A stretch of DNA of 46,315 nt from Dehalococcoidia bacterium (GTDB lineage: Bacteria > Chloroflexota > Dehalococcoidia > Lucifugimonadales > UBA3495). The stretch is taken from the NCBI GenBank assembly GCA_022823505.1, contig JAJEIA010000081.1, positions 1-46,315 on the forward strand. Direction: 5' to 3'. How positions within the stretch are numbered: the first letter of the stretch is position 1; the number at the start of each line of letters is the position of its first letter. The translations under genes were made by a program, and so were the position numbers. The notes under the pieces were generated by a model. That model searched no databases, was not told where the DNA came from, and saw nothing but the letters and a program-made list of their open reading frames with translations. This document shows, piece after piece, positions 18,217-26,747 of this stretch.

Positions 18217-19253
18217 TGGTTACGACCGCTGCTGAAACCGCGGGCCCGGCGACCGGCAACGGTGAACAGCCGCTGGTCCGGTTGGAGGGCATACGACGCC
18301 ATTTCCCGGTCTACCGGGGCAACGTGCTCCGAAGACGGACGGGAACGGTAAAGGCCGTCGACGGCATTTCAATCAACATAATGCCCGGCGAGACGTATAG
18401 CCTGGTGGGCGAATCGGGCTGTGGGAAGACCACCACCAGCCGGATCCTGTTGATGGCCGACCAGCCCACGGAAGGCAGCATCTATTTCGACGATCGTCCG
18501 ATGAACCAGTTCTCGGGCGCCGAGCGACGAAACTTCAAAGCCTCGGTACAGGCGGTGTTCCAGGACCCCTGGAGCTCCCTGAACCCGAGGATGCGCGTCG
18601 ACCAGATCGTCGCCGAGCCGCTGATCACCCACCAACGGCTCAGCCGGTCTGCGGTGCGCGCCCAGGTGCAGGAACTGCTGCAGGTGGTCGGCCTCCACCC
18701 GTTCCACGCCGAGCGATATCCCCACGAATTCAGCGGTGGCCAGCGCCAGCGCATCGCCATCGCCCGGGCGCTGTCAACCCGACCCAAGCTGATAGTGCTC
18801 GACGAGCCGGTATCAGCCCTCGACGTTTCAATACGCGCCCAGATCTTGAACCTGCTCAAAGAGCTGCAGTCCACCTACGAACTCAGCTACCTCCTGATCG
18901 CCCACAACCTCGCCACCGTGCGCTACATGAGCCACATGGTGGGCGTGATGTACCTGGGCAAGATAGTCGAGGAGGCGCCGCCCATTGAACTGTTCACCAA
19001 CGCGCAGCACCCCTACACCCGCGCGCTCATCTCCGCCTCGCTGCCCGCTCACCCGCGGTGCCAGCGCGAGGAGATTGTACTCACCGGAGAGGTGCCGTCA
19101 CCCCTGAATCCCCCTTCGGGATGCACCTTCCACCCACGCTGCCCGTTCGTCATGGATCGCTGTTCGGTGGGTGTACCAATCCTGACGGAGTACACTCCAG
19201 GCCACTCCACCGCCTGCCACCTGTACGACGAGGGAGGCGCCAACACCTGCTAA
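18216..19253 (+). CDS. Oligopeptide/dipeptide ABC transporter ATPase (OppF/DppF type)
   Basis: Second ATPase of the same importer, 345 residues. It has Walker A GESGCGKT, Q-loop VFQDPWSSLNP, signature FSGGQRQRI, Walker B LIVLDEPVSALD and switch histidine LIAHNLA. The C-terminal extension repeats the four-cysteine pattern (GCTFHPRCPFVMDRC and a later C). Its ATG overlaps the stop of the upstream ATPase, so translation is coupled and the pair should form a heterodimer. The permeases and solute-binding protein must be encoded elsewhere if the system is functional. Confidence 0.92.
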   Translation: MVTTAAETAGPATGNGEQPLVRLEGIRRHFPVYRGNVLRRRTGTVKAVDGISINIMPGETYSLVGESGCGKTTTSRILLMADQPTEGSIYFDDRPMNQFSGAERRNFKASVQAVFQDPWSSLNPRMRVDQIVAEPLITHQRLSRSAVRAQVQELLQVVGLHPFHAERYPHEFSGGQRQRIAIARALSTRPKLIVLDEPVSALDVSIRAQILNLLKELQSTYELSYLLIAHNLATVRYMSHMVGVMYLGKIVEEAPPIELFTNAQHPYTRALISASLPAHPRCQREEIVLTGEVPSPLNPPSGCTFHPRCPFVMDRCSVGVPILTEYTPGHSTACHLYDEGGANTC

Positions 19254-19539
19254 CCGCCGGCGACCAGACCAAGAGCATTGACGTGATACGGCGCCGGTTC
19301 GGGTGTGCACCTGAGCCGGCGCTAAGGTGTTCATCTATTTCGGTCCCTGAGTCCTTTCGTCGCCATCCGGTCTCTCCGACGCGCATCATGCTCGCCGGAG
19401 CAGGGCAAACTCGGAATACGAAGAGGTTTAACATATTTGAAACAACGATACCGCTGCTGGGTGGAGTATAATTGACCGGTCGAATACGCTGCATCGGCGG
19501 ATTGGATTGCGATTATCGCAACGACACGGGAGCAGGCAA

Positions 19540-20922
19540 TTGATTCAGGCGAGCGAGCTGGCCCATCCGATCCGGTTGGTGCGCGGGATGTTCTACGGAT
19601 GGTGGCTGGCCGTCATCGGCGCCGTGATCATGGTCATCGGTACGGTGCCGCTGTTCCAGGCGCTGTCGTTGTGGTTGCCGGTTCTATCCCAAAACTTCGG
19701 GTGGACTCCCTTTCAGTTGTCCTGGGCGTTCACGCTGACCCGTGTCGAAGGCACAGTCATGGGACCCATTGCCGGTTGGGGCGTGGACAAATTGGGTCCG
19801 CGCAAGATGGTGGCGATCGGTCTTGTGATCTTCGCTATCGGGTTCTTCGTTTTCAGCCGGACCGAAAACCTGTGGATGTTTTATCTCGCCTTCGTGATCG
19901 TGAGCCTGGGGGCCGGCCTGGGATCGTGGCTGCCCGCCAACACCGCGCTCAACAACTGGTTCCGCGCTCGTCGCTCCACCGCGATGTCGATACCCATGCT
20001 GGGCTTCGGGGTCGGTGGCGTTTTTGTCGTGCCGCTGATGGCGTGGATGATGGGCTGGGACGTCAAAACCGGCGTGGAGATACCAGGCCGGCTCGGATGG
20101 CAGAACACAGCGCTGTTGGTGGGCGCAATCGGGCTCGTGGCGGCGGTACCGCTGGCCCTCCTGGTACGCAACCGGCCGGAGGACTACGGTCAGCATCCGG
20201 ACGGCATAGACCCCGAATCGCTGTCCGGTACGGGATCTCATCGCACCGCAAACGGCGGAGCCGTGGCGCCGGATTACACCTGGCAGGAAGCGATCCGGAC
20301 ACGCGCTTTCTGGCTGATCACCATGGGGCACGCCAGTTCATCGATCATCATCATCAGCGTGATGTTCTACTTGGGCCTGTTGATGGTGGAGCGGGGATTT
20401 GGCCTGGGTCAAATCAGCGGCGTCATCTCGGCGCAGACTGCCGTGTCCACGGCTTTTATCCTGGTTGGTGGAATAGTCGGCGACCGGGTGCCCATCCGCC
20501 TGGCGATCTTTGGGTTCTCCTTCCTGCAGTCCATCGCCATGGTCATACTGCTGACGGCGGAAACGCTGCCGATGTTTTACGTCTTCACCGTACTGATGGG
20601 CATCGGTTTCGGGGGTAGAACGCCGCTCACCACCGCCATTCGGGGCGTCTATTTCGGGCGCAGCAACTTTGCTCGCATCACGGGAATCTCCATGATCCCC
20701 ATGAACATAATGTTCATTGTGGTGGTACCCTACGTGGCGTGGATGGAGGAGTTCATTACCGGCAGTTACACGCTACCGCTGGCCTCCATCGCGGCGGTCA
20801 GCGCGGTGGGATCCATCATGTTCCTGTTCTTGGGGAATCCGCGGCTGTCGCCCGCCCAGCGGCGCCGCGCGGACGTGCAGCGGTTGGTCACGCAGGGCGC
20901 ATCCAGCGGGTCGAGCGACTGA
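19540..20922 (+). CDS. MFS transporter (YGWWL subfamily), copy 1
   Basis: Twelve-helix major facilitator superfamily carrier, about 460 residues, probably for a monocarboxylate-like solute (resembles the oxalate/formate antiporter and monocarboxylate porter group). It begins with FYGWWLAVIGAVIM, has the loop motif GWGVDKLGPRKMV between helices 2 and 3, and a central loop ending in TWQEAIRTRAFWLI. The likely start is TTG 19540 with GGGAG at 19528-19532; TTG 19507 is an alternative. It shares this framework with the next two genes. A TATAAT at 19467-19472 is a possible -10, without a well-placed -35. Confidence 0.88.
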   Translation: MIQASELAHPIRLVRGMFYGWWLAVIGAVIMVIGTVPLFQALSLWLPVLSQNFGWTPFQLSWAFTLTRVEGTVMGPIAGWGVDKLGPRKMVAIGLVIFAIGFFVFSRTENLWMFYLAFVIVSLGAGLGSWLPANTALNNWFRARRSTAMSIPMLGFGVGGVFVVPLMAWMMGWDVKTGVEIPGRLGWQNTALLVGAIGLVAAVPLALLVRNRPEDYGQHPDGIDPESLSGTGSHRTANGGAVAPDYTWQEAIRTRAFWLITMGHASSSIIIISVMFYLGLLMVERGFGLGQISGVISAQTAVSTAFILVGGIVGDRVPIRLAIFGFSFLQSIAMVILLTAETLPMFYVFTVLMGIGFGGRTPLTTAIRGVYFGRSNFARITGISMIPMNIMFIVVVPYVAWMEEFITGSYTLPLASIAAVSAVGSIMFLFLGNPRLSPAQRRRADVQRLVTQGASSGSSD

Positions 20923-21035
20923 CCGGGCCTGTCAGCTGACATTCCTGGGGCCGGGGGCGCACCAGCTTCGCTGAACCCCGCCAACGAAATCACCCCCCGG
21001 CGTTCGCGGCGCCAGCCGGAACGAGGGTCTGCGCC

Positions 21036-22346
21036 ATGACGACCCCTGTCTGGGATCCAGCGGCCACAAATCAGCCTGCGCCGCAGGGCGGCCTGTCCTA
21101 CGGCTGGTGGCTCGCGGCCATTGGCACCACCATCCTGGTGGTCGCGACGGCACCCCTGAACGCCGCCCTTCCGATCCTGACCTTTAGTCGTTCGCAGCAG
21201 GTTGGGTGGACCGCCTTGCATCTTGGTCTGGTGACGGCGCTGTCAGGGGCAGTGGCCTGGGTAGCCGGGCCGATCGCGGGGTGGGGCGTGGACAAGATAG
21301 GTCCGCGCAAGATGGTGATGGCCGGGATGCTGTTGGTCACTGCCGGCTGGATCCTGTTCAGTCGCGCTGGCGACCCTTGGCTGCTTTTCGCATCCTCCGC
21401 GCTGATCGGCTTCGGCGCCGGGCTGGGTGCGTGGATACCGGTTGCCGCCGTTCTCAACAATTGGTTCCGTCGGCGACTGTGCACCGCCATGGCCATCCCC
21501 GGATTCGGGGCAGCTCTGGGCGTCATCGGGCTCGCTCCGCTGACAGGTCTGGTGATCGCAAGCGACATCGAGGGCGCTACCACGTTGTCAGGTCTGGCGG
21601 GATGGCAAGCCGCCGCATTGGTGTTCGCTGCTGCCGGATTGGCCGTATCGGTCGTCGCAGCCCTGGCAATCAGAGACCATCCCCAGGATCCGGGGGCCAC
21701 CATGGACGGCATTCGGCCCGATGATTCGGAACCGCTCCCTGAATACACCTGGCGCGAGGCGATCAAAACTCGCACTTTCTGGCTCCTGGCGCTGGGTGCC
21801 GGGTGTTTTCAAGCAGCGACTATGATAGCCGTCCCGGATCCTTCGTCACTGGGCGGAGAGGGCAACAGCTCGTCGGTTGGACTTTATGTCTCCCTCACGT
21901 ACTCGATTGCGGCGGTCATGTTCCATCCGGTTGCCGGTCTGGTAGGCGACCGCATGCCGATACGACACGCTCTGTTGCTGTTCGTCTCGTTCAACCTGGT
22001 GGGCGACGCGCTGCTGTTGGCAAACCAAAGCCTGCCGCTGTTTTGGGTGGGGGCCGCCCTGGCGGGGATGGGAGCGGGCGGGCACGGTATACTGGCGTTC
22101 GTAGCCATATCAATTTATTTCGGACGTAGCAGATTCGGGAGTATCGTGGCTTTCTCGGCGTTCATCGCGGCCGTAGGAAACGGGGCCGCTGCCTTCTTCA
22201 GCGTGTTCGCCGGCGGCCAGACCTGGTTCCACATTTTGGCCCTGGTCCTTGCCGCTGTCGCCGCCGCGGCCTATCGCGCCATCAGACCGCCGGTCCCCTC
22301 ACCCTCCCAGCGAGCAACGATGCTTGCCCCAGTCGATGACGGTTAG
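21036..22346 (+). CDS. MFS transporter (YGWWL subfamily), copy 2
   Basis: Carrier of 436 residues, closely similar in layout to the preceding gene. It has SYGWWLAAIGTTIL at the first helix, GWGVDKIGPRKMVMAG in the 2-3 loop, NNWFRRRLCTAMAIPGFG and the central YTWREAIKTRTFWLLALG element. It lies 113 bp after copy 1 on the same strand. Sequence relatedness points to tandem duplication. The substrate is not determinable from sequence. Confidence 0.88.
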   Translation: MTTPVWDPAATNQPAPQGGLSYGWWLAAIGTTILVVATAPLNAALPILTFSRSQQVGWTALHLGLVTALSGAVAWVAGPIAGWGVDKIGPRKMVMAGMLLVTAGWILFSRAGDPWLLFASSALIGFGAGLGAWIPVAAVLNNWFRRRLCTAMAIPGFGAALGVIGLAPLTGLVIASDIEGATTLSGLAGWQAAALVFAAAGLAVSVVAALAIRDHPQDPGATMDGIRPDDSEPLPEYTWREAIKTRTFWLLALGAGCFQAATMIAVPDPSSLGGEGNSSSVGLYVSLTYSIAAVMFHPVAGLVGDRMPIRHALLLFVSFNLVGDALLLANQSLPLFWVGAALAGMGAGGHGILAFVAISIYFGRSRFGSIVAFSAFIAAVGNGAAAFFSVFAGGQTWFHILALVLAAVAAAAYRAIRPPVPSPSQRATMLAPVDDG

Positions 22347-22391
22347 GCGTCCATCCGGCGGCACTCTTCCAACGCAAGCAGAGTCACGGTC

Positions 22392-23660
22392 TTGGGTATT
22401 CGATCAGCGCTGTTGAACCTCAGACGATCCTCGGATACCCGTTACGGTTGGTGGCTGGTCGGGATCGGCGTTGTAATTTCAGCCCTTGCCGGGAACGGAT
22501 TCATCCTGTCATTCTTCCGTATCTGGTGGTCTGATCCGCTGGGCTCGAGCGGACTGATGACCTGGATAACAACCTCTGGCCTTCGGGCCAACCTGGTGTT
22601 AACGCTCGTTGCGGCAATCGCCGTCGATCGGTTCGGGGCGCGCCCCTCCCTGCTGGCGGGCCTGGCGCTTTGCGCGGCGGCGGGAATCGCCACGGCCCTG
22701 GCGCCCGTCTCGGCGGCAACTCTTGGCTTGATTGCTTTACTGGCGATGGGTGTGTCGTTGGGAACGCACGTGCCAGTCTTGTACGCCATCAACGATTGGT
22801 TCGACCGCCCCAAAACCCTTGCCATTGCGATTTTGCTGGCCGCCGTTGAGGTATTGAATTTCCTCACTGCATTGGCCACCGCGAACCCGCGAATCTCCAC
22901 CCTGATTTTTGCCGTTCTTATCCTGGTCGTGGGCCTGCCGTTGGCAATGTCGGTGAGGAGGCGTGTGCCAGGGACACACCGGATCGCCGAAGCAGGCCAA
23001 CCGCAAACAGCAGGAGCGGGTCAGCAATACCACTGCACTGCCGCTCCCGAGTACGGATGGAACGACGCTGTCCGCACTCGCGAATTCTGGCTCCTCACCG
23101 TTGCGTCGGTGTGTCTCGCCGCCGTCGGCCAGATCACACGAACGATGATCTTCCCAATCGCCGATTACCGGTTCGAGGTGGACGGGACGTACCGACTGTT
23201 CGAGCTACCGTATGAAATCGTCTCCATGCTGTCCCTCGTGGTGGGCGGTTTGATGGGCCTGCGGATGCAGCTCCCGGGCGCGCTGCTGATCTTTGCCGTG
23301 GCCCAGGTCGTCGCCGTGATCCTGGTGATAGTTAGCCCGAGCGCCTGGTGGCTGTTCGTCGCAGTCACTATTCTGGGAGTTGGTCAGGGCGGTGCCAGGG
23401 CCCTGGAGATCGCCGCCATAGGCCGCTATTTCGGAAGGAACAGATTTGCAACTCTGTTGGCCTCCAGCGGACTGCTGGTTGGTATCGGCTCGCTGGTGAT
23501 CGGAGTTGGGCCGCTGTTTATCTCGAACCTGGCGGACAATCCAACGTGGGCGTTCACACTGGCCACGATCCCTGCGGCGGTGAGCGTCGGAGCGTACCGC
23601 ATGCTGGGTGATCCCAAGCCCGCTCCAAACGCGTTCACAACGCCGGATGCCACGATTTAG
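22392..23660 (+). CDS. MFS transporter (YGWWL subfamily), divergent copy 3
   Basis: Carrier of about 422 residues beginning at TTG 22392, or at a slightly later in-frame TTG. It keeps TRYGWWLVGIGVVI, NDWFDRPKTLAIAI and the central YGWNDAVRTREFWLLT element, but the 2-3 loop motif is reduced to VDRFGARPSLL. It is therefore the most diverged of the three. Its TAG stop overlaps the stop of the convergent flavin enzyme gene (bases 23657-23660). Confidence 0.83.
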   Translation: MGIRSALLNLRRSSDTRYGWWLVGIGVVISALAGNGFILSFFRIWWSDPLGSSGLMTWITTSGLRANLVLTLVAAIAVDRFGARPSLLAGLALCAAAGIATALAPVSAATLGLIALLAMGVSLGTHVPVLYAINDWFDRPKTLAIAILLAAVEVLNFLTALATANPRISTLIFAVLILVVGLPLAMSVRRRVPGTHRIAEAGQPQTAGAGQQYHCTAAPEYGWNDAVRTREFWLLTVASVCLAAVGQITRTMIFPIADYRFEVDGTYRLFELPYEIVSMLSLVVGGLMGLRMQLPGALLIFAVAQVVAVILVIVSPSAWWLFVAVTILGVGQGGARALEIAAIGRYFGRNRFATLLASSGLLVGIGSLVIGVGPLFISNLADNPTWAFTLATIPAAVSVGAYRMLGDPKPAPNAFTTPDATI

Positions 23661-24619
23661 CTGCTCTGATTCTCGAACCGGCTCATAACCTCTCGGGCGA
23701 ACAACGCCAGCGTCTCCGACGGCGTCGGGTTGGGAAACACGACGAAAAAGTACCGTATGCCGTGGTCTACATACTCCTGGATCCGGTTGCAGACCTGTTC
23801 AGGCGTGCCGGACAGCGTATTGCGCAAGCGGTCCTCCTGATACCGAGCCGAGGTGATCCCCGCTTCCTGTGCCAGCCTTGCCACCAGCAGTTCGTATTCA
23901 CGATGCGTGGGGGCAATCACACAATCCGCGTTGTGGGTGAGTTCAATGCTGTCGGGATCACGTCCGGCAGCCTCGGCCGCCTGGCGGATGATGGTAGCGT
24001 ACTCGCGATGTTGCCCTACCGTATCATTCGACCCGGCGTTGCAGATGTCGGCGGAGCGCCCGATCAAAGGAAGCACGTATCGCGGACCATGCCCACCGAC
24101 GAGGATCGGGGGCGCCGGGCGCTGGGTTGGTTTGGGCTCGATGGACGCGCCGGTGACGCGATAATGCGTCCCGGCGAAATCAACAGTCGGCTCCGTCCAC
24201 AGCCGCCTGATGATCGTCAACGCCTCCTCGAGCATCCCGCAACGAGACCGCGTCGATGGAAAGGCAATGCCGGCGGCCGCGGTATCGCTGCGGCTGCCAC
24301 CAGCGCCGATGCCCAGCGTAATCCGGCCGCCGCTGATCACGTCCAGGGTCGCCACCATCTTTGCCGTCAACACGGGATGACGATATTGATTTGCCAGGAC
24401 CATGGGCACGGCACGGATTCGCTCGGTTTGGGCCAAAAGCGCCGTGAGCGCCGTCCAGCACTCAAGGGCATCCACGGTCAGCAGGTCGAACAGGCTCGCA
24501 GAGTAGTAGCCCAGCCGGTCGGCGTCTTGCCAGATGCGGAGCAGGTCCTCGTAAGAATAGCGATACTGGTTAACCCGGACGTTGAATTTGACGGGTGCCT
24601 GATTCGCAGTCGCAGCCAT
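23657..24619 (-). CDS. Luciferase-like flavin-dependent oxidoreductase
   Basis: Member of the LLM (bacterial luciferase / F420-dependent) TIM-barrel superfamily, 320 residues. Typical segments are the barrel strand with TERIRAVPMVLANQYRHP, the loop DVISGGRITLGIGAGG, FAGTHYRV and PAPPILVGGHGPR. It could use FMNH2 or F420; the absence of adjacent cofactor genes leaves this open. The ATG at 24619 is chosen; a longer frame to 24655 would place its start inside the palindrome at 24638-24665. SAR202-type bacteria are known for many enzymes of this family. Confidence 0.87.
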   Translation of the reverse strand: MAATANQAPVKFNVRVNQYRYSYEDLLRIWQDADRLGYYSASLFDLLTVDALECWTALTALLAQTERIRAVPMVLANQYRHPVLTAKMVATLDVISGGRITLGIGAGGSRSDTAAAGIAFPSTRSRCGMLEEALTIIRRLWTEPTVDFAGTHYRVTGASIEPKPTQRPAPPILVGGHGPRYVLPLIGRSADICNAGSNDTVGQHREYATIIRQAAEAAGRDPDSIELTHNADCVIAPTHREYELLVARLAQEAGITSARYQEDRLRNTLSGTPEQVCNRIQEYVDHGIRYFFVVFPNPTPSETLALFAREVMSRFENQSS

Positions 24620-24637
24620 TACGTCGCCTATACGAAA

Positions 24638-24665
24638 GTAGGGGCGAATGGTCATTCGCCCCTAC
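24638..24665. repeat. Palindromic repeat, GTAGGGGCG family
   Basis: Perfect 13-bp inverted repeat, GTAGGGGCGAATG (24638-24650) and CATTCGCCCCTAC (24653-24665), around GT. It sits between two co-oriented luciferase-like genes and shares its core with the element at 12725-12754. Confidence 0.85.
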
Positions 24666-24688
24666 GCGGAAAGCCGAAGTGAACGGGG

Positions 24689-25873
24689 CTACTTGGCGCC
24701 GTTGCCGTTCCTGAAGTGCGGGATGACTTCCTTGCCGAACTTCTCGATGGAGGCCATCACCTTCTCGTGGGGGATGGTCTCGGTCTGCATGATCAGCATG
24801 ACCTGGTCGACGCCGATGTCCTCGTACATCTGGCAGGTCTTGATGCAGGACTCGGGATTGCCGGCGATGATGACACCGCGGTCCGACAGGGTCTTTCCGT
24901 CCAGCTGGGCGATGGCCGCGCGGGCGGCGCCGGGACCGGCGTCCAACGACAGGCCGACTTCCTGGGCCAACTGCTGGTGTTCCTCGTCGGACTGACGCAG
25001 CCAGCGGCTGAAGTCCGCGGACAGGTGCTCCGGCACGCCGCCCCAGGCTTCCAGCAGCTCCTCGTAGGCGCCGATGCGACCCGCAATGTAGGGCTTGTCC
25101 GGCCCGAAGAAAGTCTTCATCGACTCCGCCGCCAGTTCCTTGGCGTAGTCGTCATCGTCGTCACAGAAGCCGTGAACGTTGTTGCCCCAGAACTCGGTGA
25201 CGAACTCGCCGACGGGCTCGCAGTCCTTGAGTGCGTCGCGATAAATCTGCACCTTCTCCTTTAACACCTCGACGGCATAGGAAGCGGACGACAGCACGCC
25301 GATGCCCTTCTGGGCAGCCAGGCGGAAACTATCTTCCGAGGTGCAGGCCAGGTAGAGGCGCGGGTGCGGCTGCTGGTAGGGCTTGGGCAGCACGCGGCGC
25401 TTGGGCACGCTCCAGTTCTCTCCCTCGTATTCGTACTCGTCGGAGGTCCAGATCTTGGGCAGCATGCTGATGGACTCGTTCCACAGGTTACGGGTTTCCC
25501 GGGGGTCGATACCCAGACCGGTCTGCTCGTAAGCGTTGGAGCGACCCGTCCCGACCTCAATGCGCCCATCGGTCAACTGGTCAAGGAGCGCCACCCGCTC
25601 GGCCACGCGAACCGGATGGTGGTACGGCAGGATGCAGACGCCATAGCCGATGCGAATCTGCTTGGTGATGCGGCTCAGGGCACCGAACATGGCGTCCTGC
25701 GAGGGCGAACCGGAAAACCCGGTCAGGAAGTGGTGCTCGACGAACCAGAGGTTGTCGAACCCCACCTGGTCGGCCAGCTCACACTGTTCGAGGGTCTCCT
25801 TGTATAGGGCGTTCCAGTCAATCTCGGTGCCCTGGAAGGGGCGCTGGCATTCGTAAAGCAAGCCGAACTGCAT
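24689..25873 (-). CDS. Luciferase-like FMN-dependent monooxygenase
   Basis: LLM superfamily enzyme of 394 residues, closer to the classical luciferase alkanal-monooxygenase branch: MQFGLLYECQRPF at the first strand, the FVEHHF motif, ILPYHHPVRVAERVALLDQL and GRIEVGTGRS. AGGAG precedes the ATG at 25873. It is probably a two-component oxygenase needing a flavin reductase encoded elsewhere. It is separated from the downstream LLM gene by the 24638-24665 palindrome. Confidence 0.88.
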   Translation of the reverse strand: MQFGLLYECQRPFQGTEIDWNALYKETLEQCELADQVGFDNLWFVEHHFLTGFSGSPSQDAMFGALSRITKQIRIGYGVCILPYHHPVRVAERVALLDQLTDGRIEVGTGRSNAYEQTGLGIDPRETRNLWNESISMLPKIWTSDEYEYEGENWSVPKRRVLPKPYQQPHPRLYLACTSEDSFRLAAQKGIGVLSSASYAVEVLKEKVQIYRDALKDCEPVGEFVTEFWGNNVHGFCDDDDDYAKELAAESMKTFFGPDKPYIAGRIGAYEELLEAWGGVPEHLSADFSRWLRQSDEEHQQLAQEVGLSLDAGPGAARAAIAQLDGKTLSDRGVIIAGNPESCIKTCQMYEDIGVDQVMLIMQTETIPHEKVMASIEKFGKEVIPHFRNGNGAK

Positions 25874-26042
25874 GGCAAATCTCCTGTGTTGCGGGATCGC
25901 GGGGTCGCCCGCTTCGGGTCATTAGTCGTGGGCACGGCTACGAAAACCCGCGCCGGGGCGCCTGCCGGGTATTGCCCGCAGTATAGCGCAATTGCAAGGG
26001 GTTGGCGAACGCCGGACGGCGCTGAGCCTTGTTCCTGCCTGC

Positions 26043-26525
26043 TCAGCGGGATGCCAACCACGCATTGTAGTTTTCCCGCATGTAGTCAAGGTGCTCCGGG
26101 ATATGCACGGCATAAACGTCCAGCCAATCGTCCAGGGTCATGTCCCCATTTTCGGGGTGATAGCAGGTGTTAGACCATGCTGACTCGGGCACGGTTTTGA
26201 CCAGGCTATAGGTCTGTTGACGTAGCAGGCGGAACAGCTCCAGTGCGTCATCAGCGGAAAGGGCCGCATAGCCGAGCGCGCTGGCCCAGCCATTCTCGTC
26301 GTAAGCCATCAACGGTTCGCCCGGCTCGGCGATCAGGCGCCGGCAACGGATGTAGCTGTTCGCTTCGCTGTCGGTGATATGAACCAGGTGCTCATGGATG
26401 CTCCAGCACCCGTGTTCATCCCGAAAGTGCCACATTTCTTTCGGGAATTCCTTGATCCCGGCTATGAGAGTCTCATATGCCGATCCATAGGCGTCGATTT
26501 TTTGGGAGCGTGTCTGGGCGGTCAT
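26043..26525 (-). CDS. DinB/YfiT-like protein
   Basis: Four-helix-bundle protein of 160 residues in the DinB superfamily, whose members use three histidines to bind a metal and in some cases transfer thiols. The N-terminal motif is WSIHEHLVHITDSE and the later histidines are in VHIPEHLDYM. Start ATG 26525 follows GAGGC; an upstream in-frame ATG at 26540 is possible. It is divergently arranged with the GMC/glutaredoxin-DinB/PAC2 operon, whose middle gene also carries a DinB-like domain. The biochemical role is unknown. Confidence 0.82.
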   Translation of the reverse strand: MTAQTRSQKIDAYGSAYETLIAGIKEFPKEMWHFRDEHGCWSIHEHLVHITDSEANSYIRCRRLIAEPGEPLMAYDENGWASALGYAALSADDALELFRLLRQQTYSLVKTVPESAWSNTCYHPENGDMTLDDWLDVYAVHIPEHLDYMRENYNAWLASR

Positions 26526-26641
26526 TTTTGCCTCGTGCATGGGGATTTGGCGGGCTGTTCGCGGGCCTGACCGGCGGTTTGCGTCCGGCCATAAAGCGAC
26601 CGCACATGCGGCGGGCTGACCACCCCAGTGCGGACCGTTCG

Positions 26642-26647
26642 ATTATA
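26642..26647 (-). promoter_or_regulatory. -10 element for the DinB gene
   Basis: A perfect TATAAT on the minus strand, 117 bp upstream of the DinB start. No good -35 lies at the expected distance, so only the -10 is called. Confidence 0.4.
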
Positions 26648-26671
26648 ACCCCTCGCCGGTTCGGCCAGCCC

Positions 26672-26700
26672 TTGCCGGCAGCGGCGATACGGGCGATAAT
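26672..26700 (+). promoter_or_regulatory. Promoter of the GMC / glutaredoxin-DinB / PAC2 operon
   Basis: TTGCCG (26672-26677) and GATAAT (26695-26700) with a 17-bp spacer, giving a leader of about 40 nt before the GMC start at 26748. AGGAGG follows in the leader. Confidence 0.55.
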
Positions 26701-26747
26701 CCGCCCCATGCAATGATCCGCGAAGGTTTACCAGGAGGCGGAACGCT

